A DNA stretch of 64,000 nt, taken from positions 6,698,001 through 6,762,000 of the forward strand of contig NZ_CP029254.1 of NCBI RefSeq assembly GCF_003122365.1, in the 5' to 3' direction. The number at the start of each line of letters is the position of its first letter. Positions within the stretch are counted from its first letter, which is position 1. Source of the stretch: Streptomyces spongiicola (GTDB lineage Bacteria; Actinomycetota; Actinomycetes; Streptomycetales; Streptomycetaceae). Of this stretch, positions 24,811 to 33,589 are shown piece after piece. Position numbers and translations under genes: made by a program. The notes below the pieces were generated by a model. The model worked only from the letters and a program-made list of their open reading frames with translations, did not search any database and was not told the DNA's origin.

Positions 24811-26109
24811 ATGACCGAACGAGGACGGCACCGCAGGTACCAGCCGAGTCGTATCAACCGGTTATCGCTCACCGTGACCGCCGGTGGCGCGGGCATCGCG
24901 CTGCCGCTGGTGGCGGCGGGCACGGCCGCCGCCGCGCCCGAGGACGTCTGGGAGCAGGTCGCGTCCTGCGAGTCGACCGGCAACTGGCAGATCAACACGG
25001 GCAACGGCTACTTCGGCGGTCTCCAGTTCAGCCAGTCCACCTGGGAGGAGTACGGCGGAACGGCCTACGCGGAGCGCGCCGACCTCGCCACCCGGGACGA
25101 GCAGATAGCCGTCGCCGAGAAGGTGCTGGCCGGTCAGGGGCCGGGGGCCTGGCCGGTCTGCTCCTCCCGCGCGGGACTCACCCGCGGTGGGGACGCCCCG
25201 GATGCGTCGCCCGAGCGGCAGGCCCGCCCGCAGTCGGCCTCGCCACGGCGGGCCGGCGCTGAGCGGGGCAGCGCTGAGGCGACGCCGACGACGATTCCCG
25301 GGAAGCGCGAGAGCTACACCGTGACGACCGGTGACTCGCTCTCGGGGATCGCCGCGTCCGAGCGGGTCGGGGGTGGCTGGCGGGCGCTCTACGAGACCAA
25401 CCGGAAGGTCGTCGGCGACGACCCCGATCTCATCCACCCGGGCCAGCGGCTGGTACTGCGCGGCTCGGCCTCCGCACCGTCGAAGAGCCGTCCGGAGTCC
25501 CCGTCGAAGTCCCTGTCGAAGTCCCAGCGGGAGGCCCCGTCGAAGGCTCCGTCCAAGGCCCCGTCGAAGGCTCCTTCTGAGGCGCAGCCGCCGAAGGCCG
25601 CGGCGCAGGCCGCCGCTCCGACGCAGCAGAAGCAGCAGAAGCAGCAGGCGAAGCCGCAGCCGGAACACCCGCAGGAGAGGAGCGCCGACCGCGACGAGCG
25701 CAGCGGTGGCTTCAGCGCACCCGTCGCCGCGGGGACCGGCACCGCGTACGGCAAGGCCGGCTCGTCCTGGTCCAGCGGCTACCACACGGGTGTGGACTTC
25801 CCCGTGCCGACCGGCACCTCGGTGAAGGCCGTGGCCCCGGGCCGGGTGGTCTCGGCCGGCTGGGAGGGGTCCTACGGCTACCAGATCGTGATCCGGCACG
25901 ACGACGGCAGGTACAGCCAGTACGCCCATCTGTCGGCGCTCACCGTGCGCGAGGGGCAGCGGGTCAACAGCGGTCAGCGGATCGCCCGTTCGGGATCGAC
26001 CGGTAACAGCACGGGACCGCATCTCCACTTCGAGGTGCGCACCGGGCCCGGGTACGGCTCCGACATCGATCCGCTCAGGTATCTGCGCTCGGGCGGCGTC
26101 AGCATCTGA
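24811..26109 (+). CDS. secreted Rpf-like transglycosylase with LysM and M23 peptidase domains
   Basis: Cell-wall remodelling protein, 432 aa, start ATG 24811 after GGGGGG. The signal peptide is residues 1-42 (RINRLSLTVTAGGAGIALPL, cleaved after AAAA). The Rpf/transglycosylase domain (about 43-118) has catalytic Glu in VASCESTGNWQIN and FGGLQFSQSTWEEYGG. LysM (about 168-216) is YTVTTGDSLSGIAASE. A low-complexity Ser/Pro/Lys/Gln linker is followed by an M23 domain (about 320-425) with zinc ligands in YHTGVDFPV and PHLHFEV. It probably cleaves both glycan and peptide bonds of peptidoglycan during spore germination or growth. Confidence 0.93.
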   Translation: MTERGRHRRYQPSRINRLSLTVTAGGAGIALPLVAAGTAAAAPEDVWEQVASCESTGNWQINTGNGYFGGLQFSQSTWEEYGGTAYAERADLATRDEQIAVAEKVLAGQGPGAWPVCSSRAGLTRGGDAPDASPERQARPQSASPRRAGAERGSAEATPTTIPGKRESYTVTTGDSLSGIAASERVGGGWRALYETNRKVVGDDPDLIHPGQRLVLRGSASAPSKSRPESPSKSLSKSQREAPSKAPSKAPSKAPSEAQPPKAAAQAAAPTQQKQQKQQAKPQPEHPQERSADRDERSGGFSAPVAAGTGTAYGKAGSSWSSGYHTGVDFPVPTGTSVKAVAPGRVVSAGWEGSYGYQIVIRHDDGRYSQYAHLSALTVREGQRVNSGQRIARSGSTGNSTGPHLHFEVRTGPGYGSDIDPLRYLRSGGVSI

Positions 26110-26236
26110 CCCCGCTTGGTGCAGCAGACGGCGGCGCTGCGGGAGCGCCGCCGTATGCTGCACCGGCGGGAACCGGACCGGCGGACGTCGGGTCCGGGGG
26201 GCGCGGCAGGACCACGGAACGAGCCGGGAGGGGCGT

Positions 26237-26926
26237 GTGGAGCTGACCCGGGCGGAGTCGATCGGCGGCTTCTTCGCGACCGCCACCGGGGAGCCCGGCC
26301 CCGGGCAGCTGCCGCTGTCGAGGCTCTACGCCGGCGGACTCGCGCCCCTGTCCGCCCGCGTCGACCGGGTCGCGGCCCGGTTGCGCACCTCCGAACGCCG
26401 GGTCGCCGCCTCCATCGCCCACCTCGGTCTCGCCGCCCGCCTCTGGTCCACGGCGCTGGGCCCGGCCGCGCTCCACGGGGAGTTTCCCGACCCGGCCGCC
26501 GGAAGCCTGTGCTGGGACCCGGAGTCCACCGCGCCCGACGACCTCCGCTGGACACGTCCCGGAACGCTCCCCGGCACCGTCGACGCCATCCGGGAGGCCG
26601 TCCAGTACGGGCACCTCGTCCCGCTCGCCGAGGCCCTGCGCAGCGACGCGCGTGTCTCCCGCCGGCTGCTGTGGGGCAACGCCGGCTCCGCGCTCGCCGG
26701 CGCCCTCCGCGAGATCCACCGCTGGGCGCGGGAACACGACCGGCCCGACGCGGCGGAGCGCGCGGCCGCGCTCGTCACCGGCCTGCTGGACCATCCCGAC
26801 CTCTCCGGCGCCGTGGAAGGGCCCGGCCTGCGCCGGACCAGTTGCTGCCTCTACTACCGGTGTCCGGCCGGCGGACTGTGCGGGGACTGCGTCTTCGACC
26901 GGCCGCCCCGCCGCCCGGGCGCATAG
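26237..26926 (+). CDS. FhuF-like (2Fe-2S)-binding protein
   Basis: 229 aa, start GTG 26237 with GGGAGGGG upstream. The C-terminal RRTSCCLYYRCPAGGLCGDC has the CC-X4-C...C-X2-C pattern of the 2Fe-2S site in FhuF-type ferric-siderophore reductases, and the preceding GNAGSALAGALREI is the conserved FhuF helix. Such proteins release iron from imported siderophores. No siderophore transport gene is adjacent, so the partner is unknown. Confidence 0.82.
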   Translation: MELTRAESIGGFFATATGEPGPGQLPLSRLYAGGLAPLSARVDRVAARLRTSERRVAASIAHLGLAARLWSTALGPAALHGEFPDPAAGSLCWDPESTAPDDLRWTRPGTLPGTVDAIREAVQYGHLVPLAEALRSDARVSRRLLWGNAGSALAGALREIHRWAREHDRPDAAERAAALVTGLLDHPDLSGAVEGPGLRRTSCCLYYRCPAGGLCGDCVFDRPPRRPGA

Positions 26927-27237
26927 CGCAGGCGTCCGGACGTTCTCCGGCACCGGGGCGTATAGCGCAGGAGTCCGGACGGTCCCCGCCACCGGCGCCC
27001 CGCACGGTCCGCCCCCCGCCCCGCCGCCCGTGCCGCCGCCCGTGCCCCGCGGGCCGCCGCCCTCGCCCCGCAGTCCGTGCCCCGCGGGCCCACCGCCCCG
27101 CCCCGCCCCGCAGCGGAGAGCGACCGTCCGCGCCCTTCTCGGGCAACGGTTTGGTCCGCACGCCCGCCTCTGAAGTAAGGTTCCGCTTTTGGAATCCCCC
27201 AAGCGGCACACCGAGAACACAGGGAACGGCAGCGGCG
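26927..27237. other. GC-rich spacer with a direct repeat
   Basis: About 310 bp. Two copies of a motif around ATAGCGCAGGNGTCCGGAC (the first overlaps the FhuF-like stop codon, the second at about 26,958) are followed by a C-rich run without motifs. The 40 bp before 27,238 probably hold the promoter of the SDR gene. Confidence 0.4.
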
Positions 27238-28701
27238 ATGACGGTGACAGACGACAGCCTGGACTTCGGCCCGGGCATCGACCCCGAGCGACTGGCCGTC
27301 TGCCTGGGCGTTCTCGAGGAACTCGACCGCCTGGAGGTGGACCACCCCGACGCGATCACGGTGCGCCGCGCCACCGCCGGGATCTACCGCACGGTGAAGC
27401 AGCGCCGCCGTCAGGAGCGCCGGGCCGCCAAGACCGCCCACGACAAGGCCGTCACCGAGGCCACGGCGACCGGCTCCGCGGAACGGATCGACGACGAGAC
27501 CCAGGGCCTGCTGCCCTCCTCCACGGTGACGGGGGAGATCGCGGGCATACTCCGGCGCCCCCGGTCCTGCTACATCTGCAAGACCCGCTACGTCGAGGTC
27601 GACGCCTTCTACCACCAGCTGTGCCAGAAGTGCGCCGCCGAGAACCGGGCCCGCCGCGACGCCCGCACCGATCTGACCGGGAGACGCGCGCTGCTCACCG
27701 GCGGCCGGGCCAAGATCGGCATGTACATCGCGCTGCGGCTGCTCCGGGACGGCGCCCACACCACCGTCACCACCCGCTTCCCGAACGACGCGATCCGCCG
27801 CTTCAAGGCGATGCCGGACAGCGACGAGTGGATCCACCGCCTCAAGATCGTCGGTATCGACCTCCGCGACCCGGCGCAGGTCGTCGCCCTCGCCGACTCG
27901 GTCGCCGCCGAGGGACCGCTGGACATCCTGATCAACAACGCCGCGCAGACCGTCCGCCGGTCCCCGCAGGCCTACGGCGAGCTGGTCGCGGCCGAGGGCG
28001 CCCCGCTGCCCGCGGGCGAGCTGCCCGCCGCCGAGGTGATCGGCACGTTCGGCAGTGGCGGAGTGGACCGGGTCGCGGCCCTGCCCGGGCCCCGGTCGGA
28101 GGGCCTGACCGCCGAGGACGTGACCGCTCTCGCCCTCGTCTCCGGGTCGGCGACGCCGGCCCGGATCGAGGCCGGCACCGCGATCGACGCCGGCGGGCTC
28201 GTGCCCGACCTGCACGCCAGCAACAGCTGGATCCAGACCGTCTCCGAGGTCGACCCGGTCGAGCTGCTCGAGGTGCAGCTGTGCAACTCCACCGCGCCGT
28301 TCATCCTGATCAGCCGCCTCCGTGCGGCGATGGCCGCCTCCCCGGCCCGGCGCAAGTACGTCGTGAACGTCTCCGCGATGGAGGGCGTCTTCAGCCGCGG
28401 CTACAAGGGCGCGGGCCATCCGCACACCAACATGGCCAAGGCGGCGCTCAACATGCTGACGCGCACCAGCGCCCAGGAGATGTTCGACGCCGACGGCATC
28501 CTGATGACCGCCGTCGACACCGGCTGGATCACCGACGAGCGTCCGCACCCGGACAAGGTGCGCCTCGCCGCCGAGGGCTTCCACGCGCCGCTCGACCTGG
28601 TCGACGGCGCGGCGCGGGTGTACGACCCGATCGTGCGCGGTGAGGCCGGCGAGGACCTCTTCGGCTGCTTCCTGAAGGACTACGACCGCGCGAACTGGTG
28701 A
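27238..28701 (+). CDS. zinc-ribbon SDR-fold protein with altered catalytic site
   Basis: 487 aa, start ATG 27238. A helical N-terminal part (1-100) is followed by a zinc-ribbon-like CYICKTRYVEVDAFYHQLCQ..C (two CX2C pairs, about 101-122) and an SDR Rossmann domain (about 138-480). The cofactor loop is LLTGGRAKIGMYIAL and the NAG motif LINNAAQTV. Where classical SDRs have Tyr-X3-Lys, this protein reads THNMAK-like HTNMAKAALNM, so Lys is kept but Tyr is replaced by Thr. Long insertions surround 240-320. It may be a catalytically altered reductase or a binding protein. Confidence 0.85.
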   Translation: MTVTDDSLDFGPGIDPERLAVCLGVLEELDRLEVDHPDAITVRRATAGIYRTVKQRRRQERRAAKTAHDKAVTEATATGSAERIDDETQGLLPSSTVTGEIAGILRRPRSCYICKTRYVEVDAFYHQLCQKCAAENRARRDARTDLTGRRALLTGGRAKIGMYIALRLLRDGAHTTVTTRFPNDAIRRFKAMPDSDEWIHRLKIVGIDLRDPAQVVALADSVAAEGPLDILINNAAQTVRRSPQAYGELVAAEGAPLPAGELPAAEVIGTFGSGGVDRVAALPGPRSEGLTAEDVTALALVSGSATPARIEAGTAIDAGGLVPDLHASNSWIQTVSEVDPVELLEVQLCNSTAPFILISRLRAAMAASPARRKYVVNVSAMEGVFSRGYKGAGHPHTNMAKAALNMLTRTSAQEMFDADGILMTAVDTGWITDERPHPDKVRLAAEGFHAPLDLVDGAARVYDPIVRGEAGEDLFGCFLKDYDRANW

Positions 28702-28800
28702 GCAGTCGCGAGGCGCCCCGTTCACGGGCCGCGGGGTAACCCGTTCACAAGCCGTTGGGCGACCCGTTCACGAGCCGCTGGGTAACCCGAACGGCGGATC

Positions 28801-28832
28801 CCCCCGGGCGAGCACGACTCCCCGGGGGTTTC
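28801..28832 (+). terminator. Rho-independent-like terminator
   Basis: CCCCCGGG (28801-28808) pairs with CCCGGGGG (28821-28828) around a 12-base loop and is followed by TTTCC. It lies 100 bp after the SDR stop and before the next gene's promoter region. Confidence 0.65.
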
Positions 28833-28888
28833 CTGTACCCGATGGGACGTCACCCTGGAGTGCTTCTCGGTAAAGAAACGCCCAATGT

Positions 28889-28932
28889 GACCTAATCCAT
28901 CGAGCGCAGCCGCGCTCATTTGGTTAGTCTGG
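28889..28932 (+). promoter_or_regulatory. dyad-rich upstream region of the 56-aa gene
   Basis: A perfect palindrome GAGCGC-AGCC-GCGCTC sits at 28902-28917, flanked by CCTAATCC on the left and GGTTAGTC on the right, which are themselves partly inverted. TTAGTCT at about 28,922 could be a -10 element. This looks like a regulated promoter with a long (about 150-base) leader before 29,083. Confidence 0.4.
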
Positions 28933-29082
28933 AACCCACGGACGGTCGGCAAGGGGCCCACGAACCCCCCCCGAGACCGCCCCGGGACAGGTCCGCAACC
29001 TCGGCCGCGATCCCGCCCGAAGAACGGCGCCACCGCGACCGGACCGACCTTGTCCCTGTGACGCGACACTAAGGAGTGCGCG

Positions 29083-29253
29083 GTGACGACTGAAACGAAG
29101 AAGAAGACCAAGCCCTCGGCGGACCCCGGCGAACGACCCGGGCGGCCCGACGAACTCGGAAGCCTCGAGGTCTGGGCGCGTTCCGCGCCGATCAGACTGG
29201 CCGGATACGAGGACGACCTCGCGGAGCCGCACATCCTCCAGGGCATCGACTGA
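29083..29253 (+). CDS. small 56-aa acidic protein
   Basis: This frame starts at GTG 29083 with an excellent AAGGAG six bases upstream and ends at TGA 29251. The product has a Lys/Thr-rich start (TTETKKKTKPSADPG), then ELGSLEVWARSAPIRLAGYE and DDLAEPHILQGID. There is no signal or membrane segment. The well-placed ribosome-binding site, isolated promoter region and downstream terminator make it a real gene. It could be a small regulatory protein or a precursor peptide; I cannot assign it to a named family. Confidence 0.75.
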   Translation: MTTETKKKTKPSADPGERPGRPDELGSLEVWARSAPIRLAGYEDDLAEPHILQGID

Positions 29254-29272
29254 TCCCGCGCCCCCACGGCTG

Positions 29273-30766
29273 TCACACCCCCGGTCCCGTCGGACCGGGG
29301 GTGCCTGCGTCCCGTCCCGGTCGGCCGGGGGCGTCGGCCTGCCCCGCCGGGGCGTCCCCGGCCCCGAGCCGGGTGGGCGGCAGATACTCGCGCAGGAAGC
29401 GCCGCTGCCACCACGCGCCCGTGGCGCGCCGCTGCCGCCGGTCCGTGAACGTGTAGTGGTACAGCCTGGCCCTGACGTACGACGGCGGCGCGTCCGGGAA
29501 CGGATTGCTCCGCAGCAGCCTCAGGGTGTCCCGGTCGTTCTCCAGCAGCCGCTGCACGAAACCGCCGAACCAGGAGCGGGCGTACGCGGGGGAGAGGGCG
29601 GCGAACCACATCAGCCAGTCCAGGCGCAGATGGTACGGGGCGTACTGCCGCGGGAGCCGGCGGACGTCCCCGGGCTTCCCCTTGAACCCGTACTCCCGCC
29701 ACACGGTGCCCGGTCGCGGCACCCGCTCGTCCGTGCCCTCGACCACGACCTCGTAGCGGACCCGCCCCACGGTGCCGAACGCGCCGTAGGTGTTGACCAG
29801 GTGGAGCGGGTCGAAGGACCGGTTCATCGCCTGCCGCCGGGAGAGCATGTTGCGCACCGGTTGGTAGCTCCGGGCGAGGACGAGGGCGGTCACCGCGATC
29901 ACCAGGACCGTGTACCAGAGCGGCGGGGCCGGCAGCGGGGGCGGAGCGGCGAGCGCGGAGAGGTCGAGGACCGGGAGCGCGAGCGCGATCGTGAGCCAGT
30001 TGAGCCAGGCGAAGTTCCCGGACAGGACCAGCCACAGCTGGGTGGCGACGATCAGCCCCGCCGCCGCCGAGGCGATTGGCTGAGGCGTGAACAGGAGGAC
30101 CGGCACCAGCAGTTGGGTCACATGGTTGGCGGCGGCCTCGACCCGGTGCAGCGGTTTCGGCAGGCGGTGGAAGTACCAGCTGAGCGGCCCCGGCATCGGC
30201 TGGGTCTCATGGTGGTGGTAGAGGCACGTCAGCCGGCGCCAGCACTCGTCCCCGCGGATCTTGATGAGCCCGGCGCCGAACTCCACCCGGAACAGCAGCC
30301 AGCGCAGCAGCCACAGCACCAGCACCGGAGGAGCGGCCCGCTCGTTGCCGAGGAAGACCGCCAGGAACCCGGCTTCCAGCAGCAGCGACTCCCAGCCGAA
30401 GGCGTACCAGGTCTGCCCGACGTTGACGATCGAGAGGTACAGCGCCCACAGCAGGGCCCACCACAGCATCGCCGTCCACAGCGGCAGGCGGTCGGCCGCG
30501 CCCCCGAGCAGCGCGGCCGAGAGCGCCGCGCCCGTCCAGGCACAGCAGGCGAAGAACCGGTCCGAGTAGTGCAGTTGGAAGACGCTCGGCGCCCGCCGCA
30601 TCGGGGTGTGCCGCAGGAATTCGGGCACCGGCAGCATGCCGCGCTCGCCGATCAGGGCGCGGAACTGGACGGCCGCCCCCACGAAGGCCACCAGGTACAG
30701 CGCGGCGAGGGCCCGCTGGAAGACGATTCTGCTCAGCCAGTAGTCGGGTGCCGAGAACCACTCCAT
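29273..30766 (-). CDS. lipase maturation factor-like integral membrane protein
   Basis: 497 aa from ATG 30766 (GGGAGG upstream). The N-terminal MEWFSAPDYWLSRIVFQRAL and LYHHHETQPMPGPLSWYFH, with the GAGLIKIRGDECWRRLTCL segment, are the signature of the LMF1 family. About ten hydrophobic segments fill residues 15-320, and a soluble C-terminal domain follows (FGTVGRVRYEVVVEGTDE, LDWLMWFAALSP). In vertebrates LMF1 helps lipases fold in the ER; the bacterial role is unknown. Its 3' end contains the convergent terminator. Confidence 0.85.
   Translation of the reverse strand: MEWFSAPDYWLSRIVFQRALAALYLVAFVGAAVQFRALIGERGMLPVPEFLRHTPMRRAPSVFQLHYSDRFFACCAWTGAALSAALLGGAADRLPLWTAMLWWALLWALYLSIVNVGQTWYAFGWESLLLEAGFLAVFLGNERAAPPVLVLWLLRWLLFRVEFGAGLIKIRGDECWRRLTCLYHHHETQPMPGPLSWYFHRLPKPLHRVEAAANHVTQLLVPVLLFTPQPIASAAAGLIVATQLWLVLSGNFAWLNWLTIALALPVLDLSALAAPPPLPAPPLWYTVLVIAVTALVLARSYQPVRNMLSRRQAMNRSFDPLHLVNTYGAFGTVGRVRYEVVVEGTDERVPRPGTVWREYGFKGKPGDVRRLPRQYAPYHLRLDWLMWFAALSPAYARSWFGGFVQRLLENDRDTLRLLRSNPFPDAPPSYVRARLYHYTFTDRRQRRATGAWWQRRFLREYLPPTRLGAGDAPAGQADAPGRPGRDAGTPGPTGPGV
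29276..29303. terminator. convergent hairpin terminator overlapping a coding end
   Basis: Perfect 12-bp arms 29276-29287 and 29292-29303 with a 4-base loop. The hairpin lies 22 bp after the small gene's stop and inside the last codons of the membrane protein gene on the other strand, so it can serve both. Confidence 0.75.
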
Positions 30767-32175
30767 CGCGGACCTCCCGTACCCCAGTGTCCGCCCGGGG
30801 CACGAGGCGCCGCAGCCCGGCGCCGAACCGCCGCGCGTACATCCGCCGCGCCGGCGGTACGAGGGGTCCGGCGAGCCGGTGCCCCAGCGGGCGGGCCCGC
30901 CGAAGGCGGTCACCGTGAACCGCACGGTGCCGTCCTCCGCCGAGACCGAGAGGGCTCCGGTCGCTCCGGTCGTGCCGTTCGCTCCGGTCGTGCCGGTCGT
31001 GCCGGTCGGCCCGTTCGCTCCGTTCGTGCCGGTCTCTTCGTCGTGCCGGTTTCTGCGGTCGCTCCGGTCGCTTCGGTCGCTCCGGTTTCTGCGGTCGTGC
31101 CGGTCTCTTCGGTCTCTTCGGTCAGGCCGGTGCGGTGGTCTGTGTGCCGGGACGGGCTCACGGTGCGGCTCCCGGCGGGGTCCGCCCGTACGGCCCCCTC
31201 TCCGCCGGTCGCGGCAGGGCCGCCGGCGAACAGAGGGCGAAGCCCGGGGCGTTGCCGGGGCCGTGGGCGGCGGCCTCCAGGCCGGGCCGGGGTGCGGCGG
31301 GGCGGTGGCCTCGCCGAGGGCCCGGCTGAGGGGGAGGGGGCGTGGTCGCCACCGGAACGGCCGCCGAGACCCCCGGAAGTCTGTGAATCAGCCGTTCGGC
31401 CCTGCCGGGGTGGATATGGCGCCAGGTCAGTGGGGCGACGACCGGTATCCCCGCGATCACTGGCATCGCCCCGGCCGGCTCGCCCCACCCCGTTGAGCAG
31501 CCGGCGCCTACCGGCAGGGTGCCCGCCGGCACGCCGAGCGCCGCCAACCGGTCGGTGGACCCCCCCGGCCGCACGGCAGACCAGGGCCCTCGACCAGCGC
31601 AGCGGCGAAGCCCGCGAAGCGGAAGCGCGGCACGGTCGGAGCCAGGGTCTCGGGGCGAATCCCGGCGGATCGCGGCCGGAGCGTTCGGCCGCGAGGGCGA
31701 CTCCGGCGACGGCCGGGCGGGGAGTGCAGGGCGGGGCGGCTGCGGCGAGGACATAGCCCGCGGTCAGAGCCGTGGCGAGTGCTCCCCGCGGCATCCGTAG
31801 GCCGGTGGTGCCGGGCAGGGCGAGCAGGGGCAGGGGCAGGGGCAGGGGCAGGGACGGGGGCGGCGGACGGCCTCCGGCCCTACGGCGGCCCCTATCGCGG
31901 CCTCTGCCCCGGCCCCTGCTCCGGCCTCTGCCCCGGGCCCTGCTCCCGCCGCGGCACCAGCCGCGGTCCCGACGGCGCGATCACCGGCATGCCGGCCTCA
32001 CGACCACGCTGACCAGCGAGGTTGCCGGGCCACCCCGGTTTGAGCGTGTTCAGCTCCTCGGACGGGCGCGAGGGTGATTCTTGAGCGCGTTCAAGTCGCG
32101 GTATCGGGAGGCATGGGGCAAGACAGGGAGTGATCACTCCGGGTACACCTCACAACTGGCGGGAGATGGCGGAGC
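30767..32175. other. 1.4-kb region without a supported gene
   Basis: It contains short tandem-like runs of CTCCGGTCGTGCCGGT type at about 30,955-31,135 and a GGGGCA hexamer run at about 31,815-31,850. Open frames on both strands are long only because of GC content. One minus-strand frame (to 31,794) starts with a signal-peptide-like MPRGALATALTAGYVLAAAA but changes character after about 60 residues, so a decayed secreted-protein gene is possible but not demonstrable. Confidence 0.4.
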
Positions 32176-33537
32176 ATGTTCGTGCGCTCACCGATGTATC
32201 GCCGGCACGCCGGGCTGGCCGCGTTGTCGGCCGGCCTGTCGGCCGCGCTGCTGGCCACTGGCTGCGGCAGTCTGACGGATCAGGGGCAGTCGGGATCGAC
32301 CCCCTCGCAGGAGGTGCGACTGCTGGCGGCCGCGGAGCCGGGTCCCGATCCGTTCACCCCCTCCACGGCCACCGCGACGGCGGTCTCCCGGCAGCTTCCG
32401 GCGCCGAGGGTCTCCGGCTCCGCCGCGGCCTCCCCGGGCACGGACCCCGCCGTGCGTTCCATCCGGACCGTGCTCGGGTCCGCGCCCGGGCTGTACGGCG
32501 GCACCCGGTCCGTCGCGAGCTGCGACGTGGAGCAGCAGATCCGCCTCCTGGTCGCCGACCAGGGCAAGGCGCAGGCGTTCACCGAGGGCGTCGGAGTCGG
32601 CCAGCACGACATGCCGGGGTTCCTGCGGGGCCTGACCCCCGTGGTGCTGCGCGCCGACGCGCGGGTCACCAACCACGGCTACCGCGACGGGATCGCCCAG
32701 CGCCACCAGGTCGTCCTTCAGGCCGGAACCGCCGTGCTGGTCGACGAGCACGGCGCGCCCCGGGTCCGCTGCGCCTCCGGCAGCCCCCTCGCCTCGCCCG
32801 TGGTGACCGCCGGGCCCGTGAACGAGCAGGGCAAGCCCTGGCAGGGGTACGACCGCGACCGCGTGGTCGTGATCACCAGGGCGGCGCACGTGATCGACGC
32901 CCTGGTGCTCGTCGACATGGCCGCCGGCACGTGGATGGAGCGCAGGAGCGGATCGGACGGCGAGGCGGACCAGAACCCGCAGGTGCCGCCCGCCCACGAC
33001 CCCGGCCTCCATGTCGTCGACGCCCCCCGGATTCCGCTGACGCCCGCGCCCGGCTCACCGAGCGAGCCGCCGCCGCCGAGCCCCGACGCGCCCGCCCCCC
33101 AGCAGGCCTCTCCGGAGGCGGTCGGCCCCGGTACCCCCGCCCCGCCGTCCCGCGGCCCCGACGGCCCGCCGCCCATCCTCCCGGACGCGCCACTGCCCGA
33201 CGGAGCCGGCCAGGGCACCGGTGGACCGGCCGCGGGTGTCCCGGGCGTTTTCGAGCGGCAGGGCGCGGGCCGGAGCGACAGCGACATCTTGATCTCGCCG
33301 GACTCCGGCGGCGGCACGGGTCAGGGCGCGGGCACCGCGGGCGGCGGCAACCCCGACGGGGCGCCCGACGTCATCCTCCCCGACGCGCCGCTCCCCGACG
33401 CGCCGCTCCCCGACGCGCCGCTCCCCGCTCTCCCCGCCCTCCCCGACGCGCCCCCCGCGGACGCGCCGCTCCCGGGTGGCGTCGGGACCGGAGCCGGGTT
33501 GCCCGCCGCCGTCGGCGGCGGGAGCCACCAGGGCTGA
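32176..33537 (+). CDS. DUF6777-type lipoprotein with Pro/Asp-rich tail
   Basis: 453 aa. The signal peptide ends in a lipobox (ALLATGC, Cys30). The conserved domain (about 55-260) has DPFTPSTATATAVS, GLYGGTRSVASCDVEQQIRL, LRGLTPVVLRADARVTNHGY, LQAGTAVLVDEHGAPRVRC and VIDALVLVDM, which I recognise as DUF6777 of Streptomyces. The remaining 190 residues are low-complexity, including three tandem LPDAP repeats encoded by 15-bp repeats at 33,380-33,425. A membrane-anchored extracellular protein of unknown function. Confidence 0.82.
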   Translation: MFVRSPMYRRHAGLAALSAGLSAALLATGCGSLTDQGQSGSTPSQEVRLLAAAEPGPDPFTPSTATATAVSRQLPAPRVSGSAAASPGTDPAVRSIRTVLGSAPGLYGGTRSVASCDVEQQIRLLVADQGKAQAFTEGVGVGQHDMPGFLRGLTPVVLRADARVTNHGYRDGIAQRHQVVLQAGTAVLVDEHGAPRVRCASGSPLASPVVTAGPVNEQGKPWQGYDRDRVVVITRAAHVIDALVLVDMAAGTWMERRSGSDGEADQNPQVPPAHDPGLHVVDAPRIPLTPAPGSPSEPPPPSPDAPAPQQASPEAVGPGTPAPPSRGPDGPPPILPDAPLPDGAGQGTGGPAAGVPGVFERQGAGRSDSDILISPDSGGGTGQGAGTAGGGNPDGAPDVILPDAPLPDAPLPDAPLPALPALPDAPPADAPLPGGVGTGAGLPAAVGGGSHQG

Positions 33538-33589
33538 GGACGGCCTCCGCTCGCTCGATAAATCGGATAAATGATGGCAGAGTGTCACC

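Larger units (their letters stand above)
28702..29082. other. intergenic region with repeats, terminator and promoter-like dyads
   Basis: It holds three imperfect copies (about 26 bp) of a CCGTTCACNNGCCGNNGGGNNAC-type unit at 28,728-28,790, a terminator at 28,801, and nested dyad symmetry at 28,889-28,925 ahead of the small gene at 29,083. No larger gene is seen. Confidence 0.6.

Noticed and set aside
30910..31794. A long minus-strand frame with a signal-peptide-like start
   Set aside because: After about 60 residues the sequence turns into Arg/Pro/Gly and then Glu-Thr repeats typical of a frame through GC-rich repeats. Another frame looks equally good in the middle, so no single gene can be supported.
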